From assembly GCA_963676355.1 (NCBI GenBank), contig OY781093.1, positions 2,790,001 to 2,854,000 on the forward strand: 64,000 bases of DNA. Reading direction: 5' to 3'. The notes under the pieces are model-generated. The model had not been told where the DNA came from. It ran no database searches and saw nothing but the letters and a program-made list of their open reading frames with translations. Both the position numbers and the translations under genes were made by a program. Positions 8,583-16,598 of this stretch are shown one piece after another; the first letter of the stretch is position 1; each line of letters begins with the position of its first letter. This DNA comes from JAGLOK01 sp963676355. GTDB lineage: Bacteria; Bacillota; Clostridia; Christensenellales; UMGS416.

Positions 8583-11195
8583 ATGAAAATAATAAACCTT
8601 AAATGCGGACACAAAAAAAATCCCAATCAAATTTCAAGAGAAAATGTATGTTTTTCATGGGGCACAGAAAACTCCGGCAACCAAAAAGCATATCGTATAC
8701 AGATATTCCATGATGAAAATCTAAAGAGCTTATATGTAGATACTCAAAAAGTTGAATCCTCCTCAAATAAATTCATTAAAGTTAAAGCAAAACTTTCAAG
8801 AGCCACAAAATATTATTGGCGCGTGAAAGTTTATTCCGATCAAGGAGATGAGAAGTGGAGCGAAACTGCAAGCTTTGAAACAAAGCACAAAGGCTTTGAT
8901 GCAAAGTGGATATCAAACCCAAAAGCAAGAAACGCACAAGAGCCCGCCCCATCAACAAGATTCAGAAAAGAATTTAAATCTGAGGGTAAAGTGAAAAGCG
9001 CAAGGCTTTATGTGAGTGCACAAGGTCTTTACGTCGCATATATAAATGGCAAAAAATGCGGAGATGAATTTCTTACGCCCGGTTGGACAGAGTATAACTC
9101 CAGAATACAATATCAAACTTTTGATGTTACCCCTCTTATAAAGGATGACTATAACTGTGTGGGGGCTATTGTTTCAGACGGCTGGTTCATGGGTCCTATT
9201 GCCGGATGGGAAGATGGCTCAAGATGCAGATTTGGTGACAGACGCGCTTTTTTTGCACAGTTAGAAATAGACTACGAAGATGATTCTTTTATAACAGTCA
9301 TCACAGATTCTTCATGGCAGACAGACAGAAAAAGCGCATACACGAGATGCGAAATATATCATGGCGCAGACTATGACTCACGCCTATTGGATGGTTTCTT
9401 TAAGTATGGACACTCAGAAAAAACAACAGCTGAGGAAATTAAGCAAGAAAGCACTTTAATCCCCGAGCAGGGGGTGCCCGTTAAAAACGTGAAATCTCTT
9501 AGCCCCAAAAAAATTATAGTTACTCCAAACGGTGAGACAGTCATAGATATGGGACAGAACATGGTTGGTGTTCCCGAGATAAAAGTAACCGGCAAACTCG
9601 GACAGGAAATTGAACTATCTTTCTTTGAAACTCTTGATAAGAACGGAAATGTATATACAAAGAATCTTCGATCTGCCAGACAGGGCTTAAACTATGTGCT
9701 GGATGAAGGTGAAAATATATATGCTCCTGAGATGACCTTTTATGGTTTCAGATACATCCATGTTAAAAAATGGCCAGGTGAAGTTAAAAAAGACAACATC
9801 AAAGGACTTGTTCTTGCATCCGACATGGAGCGTACAGGACATCTCAAAACAAATAACGATTTAGTAAATCAGCTTATCGAAAATGTTTTTTGGGGTCAGC
9901 TTGGAAACTATGTAGATGTCCCTACTGATTGCCCCCAACGAGATGAGCGCTTGGGGTGGACAGGCGATGCGCAGGTATTTGTCAAGGCGGCCGCTTTTAA
10001 CTATGATGTTCTCAACTTTTTTGACAAATGGCTCGGTGACATGAGCTACTCTCAAACAAAACAGGGGGCTATACCTCACGTTATACCCGATTGCCTTAAA
10101 GACAATCATAGTTCTGCGGGCTGGGGAGAAGCATGCGCCATCATACCATGGCAAATGTATTTAAGATACGGTGACATTAGCATACTAGAAAAATGCTATC
10201 CTATGATGCAGGCATTTTTAGATTATAGAACCTCAACTGCAACTGATGAAGGGATTATAAACACAGGCTTTCACTTCGGAGACTGGCTTGCTCTCGACAG
10301 AATTCCCATACTCGACCGTTACCCCGGAGCAACTCCATTCGACTTGATATGCACTGCCTATTATGCGCACACTGCTCGTATTTTGTCGCAATGTGCTAAA
10401 GCTTTGGAAAAGAAAAAAGATGCAAAAAAATATGAGGAATTATTTAAAAAAATAAAGACTGCCTTTAACAAAGAATTTGTAACATGTACAGGCCGTGTGT
10501 CGGGAAACACGCAAACTTCCTATGTGCTTGCTCTTAAATTTAACCTGCTAGATGGCAAAACAAAAGAACGCGCCGCCTCAGAATTTGCAGCAATGATACG
10601 CGACCACGGATGCATAACATGCGGTTTCATGGGTGCGCCTCATATACTAGATGTGCTAACAGACAACGGCCACCACGACCTTGCGCTGATGCTGGCCCTT
10701 AAAACAGATTACCCTTCTTGGCTATATCCTGTTACGATGGGGGCAACCACAGTCTGGGAACACTGGAACTCAATTTTGCCTGATGGAAGTATTAATCCCA
10801 CTCAGATGAATTCTTTTAATCACTATTCTTATGGAGCTGTCGCAAATTGGTATTATGAAAAAGTAGTCGGTATCGTTCCCGATCCTGAACAGCCCGGGTA
10901 CAAACATTTCTTTTTAAACCCTCTGCCGTGCAAAGAATTAAACAACATTGACTGTAGGCTCACTACTCACTACGGAACAATCAGAGTGTACTATGAGATG
11001 GCCCAAAACAACGTTAGGATGAGGCTCAGCATCCCAGACAACACTACAGCCCACCTAACGCTGGACGACTGCAAAACCTATTCTCTTGACTGCTCAAGGA
11101 AGAAATACTCAGGCAGCATTTTGCTTGAAAGCGGTGTACATGATGTAACATATGTGAAAGGCGGCTCCTTCCTATCCACTGTTCCTGAGGTTTAA
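8583..11195 (+). CDS. Alpha-L-rhamnosidase, GH78 family
   Basis: The 870 residues follow the GH78 order: an N-terminal fibronectin-like domain (about 1-100), a carbohydrate-binding beta domain (about 130-290), a second beta domain, the (alpha/alpha)6 catalytic barrel (about 410-760) and a C-terminal beta domain. The catalytic stretch DCPQRDERLGWTGD (from about residue 448) carries the conserved acidic residues, and TTVWEHW carries a conserved Glu at 726. It hydrolyses terminal alpha-L-rhamnose from glycans or glycosides. There is no signal peptide, so it is probably cytoplasmic and acts on imported oligosaccharides. GGGAGA lies ahead of the ATG. thpR starts one base after its stop. Confidence 0.93.
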   Translation: MKIINLKCGHKKNPNQISRENVCFSWGTENSGNQKAYRIQIFHDENLKSLYVDTQKVESSSNKFIKVKAKLSRATKYYWRVKVYSDQGDEKWSETASFETKHKGFDAKWISNPKARNAQEPAPSTRFRKEFKSEGKVKSARLYVSAQGLYVAYINGKKCGDEFLTPGWTEYNSRIQYQTFDVTPLIKDDYNCVGAIVSDGWFMGPIAGWEDGSRCRFGDRRAFFAQLEIDYEDDSFITVITDSSWQTDRKSAYTRCEIYHGADYDSRLLDGFFKYGHSEKTTAEEIKQESTLIPEQGVPVKNVKSLSPKKIIVTPNGETVIDMGQNMVGVPEIKVTGKLGQEIELSFFETLDKNGNVYTKNLRSARQGLNYVLDEGENIYAPEMTFYGFRYIHVKKWPGEVKKDNIKGLVLASDMERTGHLKTNNDLVNQLIENVFWGQLGNYVDVPTDCPQRDERLGWTGDAQVFVKAAAFNYDVLNFFDKWLGDMSYSQTKQGAIPHVIPDCLKDNHSSAGWGEACAIIPWQMYLRYGDISILEKCYPMMQAFLDYRTSTATDEGIINTGFHFGDWLALDRIPILDRYPGATPFDLICTAYYAHTARILSQCAKALEKKKDAKKYEELFKKIKTAFNKEFVTCTGRVSGNTQTSYVLALKFNLLDGKTKERAASEFAAMIRDHGCITCGFMGAPHILDVLTDNGHHDLALMLALKTDYPSWLYPVTMGATTVWEHWNSILPDGSINPTQMNSFNHYSYGAVANWYYEKVVGIVPDPEQPGYKHFFLNPLPCKELNNIDCRLTTHYGTIRVYYEMAQNNVRMRLSIPDNTTAHLTLDDCKTYSLDCSRKKYSGSILLESGVHDVTYVKGGSFLSTVPEV

Positions 11196-11196
11196 A

Positions 11197-11733
11197 ATGC
11201 GACTTTTTACAGCAATCACCATTCCTGAAGATGTGAAGCATACGTTATACTCCACCTCCTTGCTTATAAAGAAAAACTGTAGCGGTGGTAATTTTTCAAG
11301 ACTCGAAAACTATCATGTTACGCTTGTTTTTCTGGGCGAAATTGAAAACTCAAGAGTAAATGATGTGAAAAAAATAATAAACTCAGCTGCCACGTGCATT
11401 AATCCCTTTACACTTAGTTGTCTAGATGTTGGGCATTTTAACAAAGGCAATAAAAAAATTCTCTATTATAATGTAGGTGAGGACACACGTAGACTATCTG
11501 AACTTCAATTGACACTATACAAATCGTTTTTCAATGTAGGAATGTGTCGCGAGGAAAAATCATATACACCTCACATAACTTTTGCAAGACAGGTGCGAAT
11601 CGAAGAAATTCCCAAAATTCAAAACAATATTATGTTTAAGGCGGATAAAATCACTCTAATGCATTCAACCAGAGTTGACGGCCAGCTTTCTTACATCCCA
11701 ATTTTTAGCGCAAATTTAAGAAAAAATGTGTAA
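11197..11733 (+). CDS. thpR: RNA 2',3'-cyclic phosphodiesterase (2H family)
   Basis: The protein has 178 residues and both HxTx motifs of the 2H phosphoesterase superfamily: HVTLVFLGE near residue 42 and HITFAR near residue 125. It also has the typical start MRLFTAITIP. ThpR/LigT enzymes hydrolyse 2',3'-cyclic phosphates on RNA ends. It starts one base after the rhamnosidase stop, with GAGG inside the end of that gene, so translation is probably coupled. The link to the glycan genes looks positional rather than functional. Confidence 0.9.
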   Translation: MRLFTAITIPEDVKHTLYSTSLLIKKNCSGGNFSRLENYHVTLVFLGEIENSRVNDVKKIINSAATCINPFTLSCLDVGHFNKGNKKILYYNVGEDTRRLSELQLTLYKSFFNVGMCREEKSYTPHITFARQVRIEEIPKIQNNIMFKADKITLMHSTRVDGQLSYIPIFSANLRKNV

Positions 11734-11782
11734 ATAGGTTCTCAGTAGAGGTAAAATAGGTTAAAATGTAACTACATTTTAC

Positions 11783-11810
11783 TTGACATTAATCCATAAT
11801 GCGGTAAAAT
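11783..11810 (+). promoter_or_regulatory. Sigma-A type promoter of ychF
   Basis: TTGACA (11783-11788) and TAAAAT (11805-11810) are 16 bases apart. An eight-base-pair inverted repeat (TAAAATGT, 11762-11769, with ACATTTTA, 11774-11781) ends two bases before the -35. It may end the preceding transcript or act as an operator. Confidence 0.65.
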
Positions 11811-11828
11811 CCGTTTAGTATAAAATAT

Positions 11829-11874
11829 AAGGAGAAAGAAAATAGGCTTCGCCTTTTTCTTAAAACATATAATG
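11829..11874 (+). promoter_or_regulatory. Long-spaced SD with strong intervening hairpin at the ychF start
   Basis: AAGGAG (11829-11834) is 37 bases from the ATG at 11872. From 11836 an 11-base-pair stem with one bulged T (11836-11847 with 11851-11861) closes on a three-base TTC loop. Ten bases separate the stem from the ATG. Once folded, the SD would sit at near-normal spacing. The layout copies that at murA. Confidence 0.6.
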
Positions 11875-12960
11875 CAATTAGGAATAGTGGGATTGCCCAA
11901 TGTAGGAAAATCAACAATGTTTAACGCTCTGACAAAGTCAGGTGCACAAGCGGAAAATTATCCGTTTTGCACCATTGAACCAAATGTCGGTTTGGTTGCC
12001 GTACCTGACAAGCGCTTGGATGTTCTTCAAAAAATGTATGATGCAAAAAAGGTAACTCCTGCAGTTATAGAATTTGTTGACATCGCTGGTCTTGTAAAAG
12101 GTGCATCAAAGGGCGAAGGGCTTGGAAACCAGTTTTTATCCCACATAAGAACGGTTGATGCAATTTTGCAAGTAGTTCGCTGCTTTGACAATGATAACAT
12201 TACACATGTTGATGGCTCTGTTGATCCTGTTCGCGACATGGAAACCATTGCACTTGAACTTATTTTTGCCGACATTCAAACTGTCGAAAACAAGATGGAA
12301 CGCACAAGAAAACAAGCAAAATCAGGCGACAAAAAGATACTTACCCAAGTTGAAGATTTACAAAACATACTGGACACTCTCGAGTCAGGCGTGCCTATAA
12401 GGGCGATGGAGCTCAGTGAGTCTCAAAAAGAACTATGTCATGAACTTTCACTTCTTACACTAAAGCCTACACTGTATGTCGCAAACGTGTCAGAGGATGA
12501 ATATACGACGGAGAATCAATATATTAAAGATGTAAGAGAATACGCCAGCAAAACCGGTGCTCAGGTCATTCTTATATCTGCTCAGATAGAAGAAGAACTG
12601 TCCGCAATGGATGATGAAGACGCCAAAGAATTTCTGCATGATCTCGGCATGGAAGAAACCGGCCTTAATCGTCTTGTCAAAAAGAGCTATGATCTTTTAG
12701 GACTTATGTCTTATCTTACAGCAGGCGAAAAAGAAGTGCGTGCCTGGACTATTCCGCAAAACACAAAAGCTCCACAAGCAGCAGGTAAAATCCACTCTGA
12801 CTTTGAACGTGGGTTCATTCGCGCTGAAGTTGTAAAATATGATGATTTGATACGCCTAGGCTCAGTTCATGCGGCAAAGGAACAGGGACTTATGCGCAGC
12901 GAAGGAAAAGAGTATGTCATGCAGGAAAATGACGTAGTACTTTTCCGTTTCAATGTGTAA
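11872..12960 (+). CDS. ychF: Redox-regulated ATPase / Obg-like GTPase YchF
   Basis: The 362 residues begin MQLGIVGLPNVGKST (Walker A), followed by NYPFCTIEPN, which contains the conserved Cys of YchF. They continue with DIAGLVKGASKGEGLGNQFL (G3/switch region), NVSED in place of the NKxD motif (the reason YchF prefers ATP), and a C-terminal TGS domain ending YVMQENDVVLFRFNV. YchF/OLA1 proteins bind ribosomes and are linked to oxidative-stress responses. It has its own promoter and an unusual leader hairpin. Confidence 0.96.
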   Translation: MQLGIVGLPNVGKSTMFNALTKSGAQAENYPFCTIEPNVGLVAVPDKRLDVLQKMYDAKKVTPAVIEFVDIAGLVKGASKGEGLGNQFLSHIRTVDAILQVVRCFDNDNITHVDGSVDPVRDMETIALELIFADIQTVENKMERTRKQAKSGDKKILTQVEDLQNILDTLESGVPIRAMELSESQKELCHELSLLTLKPTLYVANVSEDEYTTENQYIKDVREYASKTGAQVILISAQIEEELSAMDDEDAKEFLHDLGMEETGLNRLVKKSYDLLGLMSYLTAGEKEVRAWTIPQNTKAPQAAGKIHSDFERGFIRAEVVKYDDLIRLGSVHAAKEQGLMRSEGKEYVMQENDVVLFRFNV

Positions 12961-13010
12961 ATCACCTACATATAAGATATAAACAGTTTCTTAATTTTTC
13001 CAAATTGAGA

Positions 13011-13039
13011 TTGACTTTTCTATGCTTACTTACTATAAT
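13011..13039 (+). promoter_or_regulatory. Sigma-A type promoter of the solute-binding lipoprotein
   Basis: TTGACT (13011-13016) and TATAAT (13034-13039) are separated by 17 bases, a near-consensus promoter 51 bases upstream of the ATG. Confidence 0.7.
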
Positions 13040-13089
13040 AGTACAATGCAAATTTAAGAGTATGATAGCTCTAACTCGTGGAGGGTTTA

Positions 13090-14670
13090 ATGATAAACAA
13101 AAAAATAAATAGTAAAATTGTCGCCTCGGTTTTCTTGGCGCTTATATTATGTTTAGGTCTTTTTATGAGTGCATGTAATAAAGATCAAAACACGCCTGTC
13201 GAGGAAAATAACACCAACGCAACTGAAGCACCAGCTGCAAATGCAACTCCAGAACCCCAAGCTTTCGGTGCATTCAATGTTGTTATCCCTGACAACGGGA
13301 AATATAGTATTGCGACTGAAAACGATATTGTTAAGCAAGCTATATTAAATAATATCATTAAGGAAAAGGGCATATCAGTTGATATAAACGTGATACCTCT
13401 TGACTCAAACGATTACATTAACCAAATAAATTCAGTGCTTTCATCCGGACAAAGCGTTGAGTGTCTGGTAGATGACTACTCGATGTTTGACACTTATCTT
13501 GGCATATCCGGATTATGTGTATCAATTGACAGCCTTTTAACGCAATATGGTCAGGGCCTTTTAAACACAATAAGCAATGATGCTTGGAACGCCGTTACCT
13601 ACAAAGATATGATTTGCGCCGTACCCAGCCAATCTCTAGAAGAAACTACAGCCATGTACGTACGCCAGGACGTCTTAGATTTAATGGGAATGGGTTCAAT
13701 TGATTCAAGAGAAATGTTTGATGCCTCTCTTTTTGCGTTTTCAACAATTGATGGCATAACCCCACTTGCTGTAAACTACAGCCAAGCTTTAGATTACTTG
13801 TCATACTTAAGGCACTCGCCTTCCAATGACTTCATATATGAATATGGTTCTTTTAAACTTAGAGAACAGCACGGATATTTCAATGATTTTCTTGAAATGC
13901 TCAGGAGCTATTATTCAAAAGGATTTCTCCCAACAGATTTCTTTGATGTCTCCGAAAAAGACCTAACGGATCTGTTTACTTCCGGTCTTGCAATGATGTA
14001 TATTACCGAGTATACTAATGTGGCTGACGACTACACCACGCTTCTGGGCAACTCGGATTCTGCAAGAGTGGAGCTTGTAACAAAGCCTATTCACAGAAGG
14101 ATGGCTTACGTTGAACTGTCTGGCGAGACGCCTGTATCTGAAATTTGTTTGTTTACATCATACGGACAAAACCACTCAGCTCTTATGGTTTATCTTGACT
14201 GGCTTTTAGGCGATGTTGAAAACTATGCTACAGCCAATCTTGGTATTCTTGGTACTCAGTTAAACTTCAACAATATGGCTCACGAGTATCAGTTGCTTGG
14301 CGACTACGAACAGAAGCCCGACTTCTACCACGCTTTATATGGACTTGGGCTACATCCTGGAGGACTATACGCCTCTGTTGTGCCTATAAACGGCGATGAA
14401 ACCGTCAAAAAAGTAAAACAGCTTGAACTTGACTCTTATCAGCATCTTTCAACAGCTGTAGTGGTCAATGAGGGTAATTATGTTTTAAGCCCAGATACTC
14501 AGAGCTTATATGCATACTATCGTGCAACGATGGATGAAGCAATAAGGAAATATGTTACTGGTGAAATAACAAAGGCTCAATATGCTCAATATGAAGAAGA
14601 ATGCAGTGGAAATGCTGATGCTGTTCTTGCTGAGCTTAATACCATGACTAACAATGGTAGCAGAAACTAA
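13090..14670 (+). CDS. Extracellular solute-binding lipoprotein
   Basis: The signal peptide ends in the lipobox LFMSAC (Cys near residue 29), followed by an acidic Asn/Thr/Pro-rich tether. The rest resembles family-1-like ABC solute-binding proteins, with two lobes and a late YAYYRATMDEAIRKYVTGE helix like those of large sugar or oligosaccharide binders. A GTG at 13078 would add four residues, but that codon is part of the GTGGAGGG SD region, so the ATG at 13090 is used. No permease or ATPase gene is adjacent, so it would need a transporter encoded elsewhere. The substrate cannot be told from the sequence. Confidence 0.8.
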   Translation: MINKKINSKIVASVFLALILCLGLFMSACNKDQNTPVEENNTNATEAPAANATPEPQAFGAFNVVIPDNGKYSIATENDIVKQAILNNIIKEKGISVDINVIPLDSNDYINQINSVLSSGQSVECLVDDYSMFDTYLGISGLCVSIDSLLTQYGQGLLNTISNDAWNAVTYKDMICAVPSQSLEETTAMYVRQDVLDLMGMGSIDSREMFDASLFAFSTIDGITPLAVNYSQALDYLSYLRHSPSNDFIYEYGSFKLREQHGYFNDFLEMLRSYYSKGFLPTDFFDVSEKDLTDLFTSGLAMMYITEYTNVADDYTTLLGNSDSARVELVTKPIHRRMAYVELSGETPVSEICLFTSYGQNHSALMVYLDWLLGDVENYATANLGILGTQLNFNNMAHEYQLLGDYEQKPDFYHALYGLGLHPGGLYASVVPINGDETVKKVKQLELDSYQHLSTAVVVNEGNYVLSPDTQSLYAYYRATMDEAIRKYVTGEITKAQYAQYEEECSGNADAVLAELNTMTNNGSRN

Positions 14671-14683
14671 TAAATATAATAAC

Positions 14684-14704
14684 AACCGCTTTTGCGGTTT
14701 TATT
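14684..14704 (+). terminator. Rho-independent terminator after the lipoprotein gene
   Basis: AACCGC pairs with GCGGTT across a TTTT loop and is followed by TTTATT, just before the tRNA gene. Confidence 0.75.
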
Positions 14705-14705
14705 C

Positions 14706-14796
14706 GGAGAGATGACTGAGCTGGCCGAAGGTGCATGATTGGAAATCATGTGTACGGGTAACTGTACCGAGGGTTCGAATCCCTCTCTCTCCGCCA
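14706..14796 (+). tRNA. tRNA-Ser, anticodon GGA
   Basis: The acceptor arms GGAGAGA (14706-14712) and TCTCTCC (14786-14792) pair fully. The discriminator is G and CCA is encoded. The anticodon loop reads TTGGAAA (anticodon GGA, for UCC/UCU serine codons), followed by a long class II variable arm (TGTACGGGTAACTGTACC) and the T-arm GAGGGTTCGAATCCCTC. Confidence 0.95.
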
Positions 14797-14797
14797 G

Positions 14798-14826
14798 AAA
14801 CCCCACTAAACAGTGGGTTTTTTGTT
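14798..14826 (+). terminator. Rho-independent terminator after tRNA-Ser
   Basis: CCCACT (14802-14807) pairs with AGTGGG (14812-14817), flanked by an A-run and followed by TTTTTT. Confidence 0.85.
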
Positions 14827-15181
14827 ATATATTATTCTTAAGCAATAAGTTAAAATAGATTGGCGTGTTGCACCTGTGTTGAACATTGGCTGAGAATGCG
14901 GTCCAAGATCTACGCAATCAGGACTATTACGAATGAATAACCTACTTCCATTTCATTATCAAGATTTTATATCCGTAGTATTATCTCCTATTGATATATG
15001 AAGTTTCCCTATAATAATCCTTGTTTCTTCAGATGTTTTTCCTGTAGTGCTCCAGCCACTCCCTTTCGTCTTCCGGGGGAATATTTTGCCTTCCCTAAGC
15101 CAGTCTAGGTTTGATAACATTGTGTAATGTTCTTTATTTATTATTTTGCTATTTTGGGGTATAAAAAAAGACCCTTTCAGG
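14827..15181. other. Remnant DNA between tRNA-Ser and an IS3-type element
   Basis: This stretch has no convincing intact gene. On the minus strand a frame runs from inside the IS left end (15222) to 14959. Its last 70 or so residues (LDWLREGKIFPRKTKG and onward) could be the C-terminal piece of a gene cut by the insertion. I recognise no family. Confidence 0.35.
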
Positions 15182-15238
15182 TGAACTTCACCCCATTTAA
15201 CGGACAGTGGAAAAACCACCATCGTAGAAAATCAAATA

Positions 15239-16022
15239 TTACGATACCATAAACAGATGCCTTTTCTCAAGAGGTGTCTGTTTTGTTTTTAACTGAATTC
15301 GTTCATTGTTATAGAAATAAATATAATCATCAATCATATTATGAGCATCATTTAATGTTCTAGGTTTGAATCTTCTGATGCATTCGGATTTCAAAATACC
15401 AAAGAAATTTTCAGCCATAGCGTTGTCTAAGCAGTTTCCGCGCCTTGACATCGAAAGTGTAATGCCATATTCTTTAGTCAAGTTGAAATATTGATATGAA
15501 GTATATTAAAACCCTTGGTCACTGTGGAGCTGTATCTACTTAGTGACCTTCTCTTTATTCATAGCACTTTTTATAGTTCGAAGAACTAAATTAGTGGACT
15601 GTGAAGTACTGGTTTTGTAAGAGACGATACTGTTATCAAATAAATCTCTAAGGTTTGTCTGCCGTGAAATCACGGTTAAACAGATTATCATATCTATGTA
15701 AGCTTGATTTGGAATAAGTATATTTATGTTTTCTGCGGATTTCAGCTAGCAAATTATACTTATTCATTACCCTTAATACAGCTTTATGATTAACTCTAAT
15801 TTTTTTCTTGCGCTCCAACCATATTTTTACTCTGCGATAGCCATATGTTCTTGCACAGCTGTTTTGGCACTCTAAAATCATATACGCAAGCCGCTTATCC
15901 TTGTCTTCTTTCTCTGATAACCTAAGAAAATCATAATATCCGCTCCTTGATACGTTAAAGAATACTCACATCTTTCTAACTGAATATTTATCGTGATATT
16001 TTTGTATTACTAAGTATTTCAT
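15239..16022 (-). pseudogene. IS3-family transposase OrfB, broken
   Basis: The frame starts at the ATG at 16022 after GGAGG (MKYLVIQKYHDKYSVRKM) and meets an in-frame TGA at once, where the family has a Cys. The HTH_21 part continues (SGYYDFLRLSEKE, then RTYGYRRVKIW) to 15648. The region with the first catalytic Asp (usually W-x-x-D-I-T-Y) is missing through an internal deletion. More stops and a frame change follow. The distal part resumes with LHSDQGFQY and SMSRRGNCLDNAMAENFFG, carrying the second Asp and the Glu, to 15239. Confidence 0.8.
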
Positions 16023-16030
16023 CCTTGGTC

Positions 16031-16333
16031 TCACCTCCTTCCAACACTTTGAAGAAAATCTCGTAGCAGTTCATTCCCCATTTTAAGCCTTTTATTATCT
16101 ATCTCCATTTCACGATGAGAGATAATTGGCTTTTTCCGCGGTCGACCTCTGTGTTTTAGAATAATCTCTGTATAAAATTTCTTAACTTGCCTACGTTGCT
16201 TTTTTGCAAATTCTTTAACCTGTGTCTTTGTGTATCCTAGCTTTTCGCCTATCTCACGGTAAGTTGATCCTTCTTCTTTCATTTGATTAATTTCTTTTGC
16301 ATTGTGCTTTATCTTCCTGTATTCTCGCGACAT
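16031..16333 (-). CDS. IS3-family transposase OrfA (helix-turn-helix)
   Basis: The 100 residues begin MSREYRKIKHNAKEINQMK and hold a helix-turn-helix (STYREIGEKLGYTKTQVKEF), then a basic GRPRKKP stretch and a final leucine-rich helix. This is the usual layout of an IS3-family OrfA, which binds the inverted repeats. The stop (TGA) lies within the GGAGG site of the following OrfB. The frame is open, but the partner OrfB is dead. Confidence 0.75.
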   Translation of the reverse strand: MSREYRKIKHNAKEINQMKEEGSTYREIGEKLGYTKTQVKEFAKKQRRQVKKFYTEIILKHRGRPRKKPIISHREMEIDNKRLKMGNELLRDFLQSVGRR

Positions 16334-16410
16334 TATAAAACCTCCTATTGTTCTTATTCTACAGTAGGAGGTTTTTTCTGTGTCCGTTTTCTTGGGTGCA
16401 GTTCACTTTC

Positions 16411-16545
16411 TTATAAATAAACTATAGCAACAGACGTTTCGTAAAAAACTTTAAACTCGAATTTACCAGTAAAGCTCAACTCGTGATCGCAATATGCTGT
16501 CAGCATCGCTATCAATACAGCAAAAATGGCAAAAATAAGTAACAT
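16411..16545 (-). CDS. Possible 44-residue membrane protein
   Basis: A short frame from the ATG at 16545 encodes a hydrophobic helix (MLLIFAIFAVLIAMLTAYC) followed by a short tail with alternating polar residues. It lies just behind the giant surface protein gene on the same strand and right next to the IS3-type element end. The frame is open further upstream, into the end of the surface protein gene, but no good start or SD is seen there. No family is recognised; it could be a chance frame or a fragment. Confidence 0.25.
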   Translation of the reverse strand: MLLIFAIFAVLIAMLTAYCDHELSFTGKFEFKVFYETSVAIVYL

Positions 16546-16598
16546 AATAATACGTTTCGTTTTTAAATTAAGTACTTCAAATATTTGTTCCTTGGTTT

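Larger units (their letters stand above)
15182..16405 (-). mobile_element. Degenerate IS3-family element
   Basis: Imperfect terminal inverted repeats mark the ends. TGAACTTCACCCC with AACGGACA is at the left, and the complement of TGAACTGCACCC with AACGGACA is at the right, about 1224 bases apart. Between them on the minus strand lie an intact OrfA and a broken OrfB. No target duplication is visible. The element is inactive because OrfB has stops and has lost its first catalytic Asp. Confidence 0.8.
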
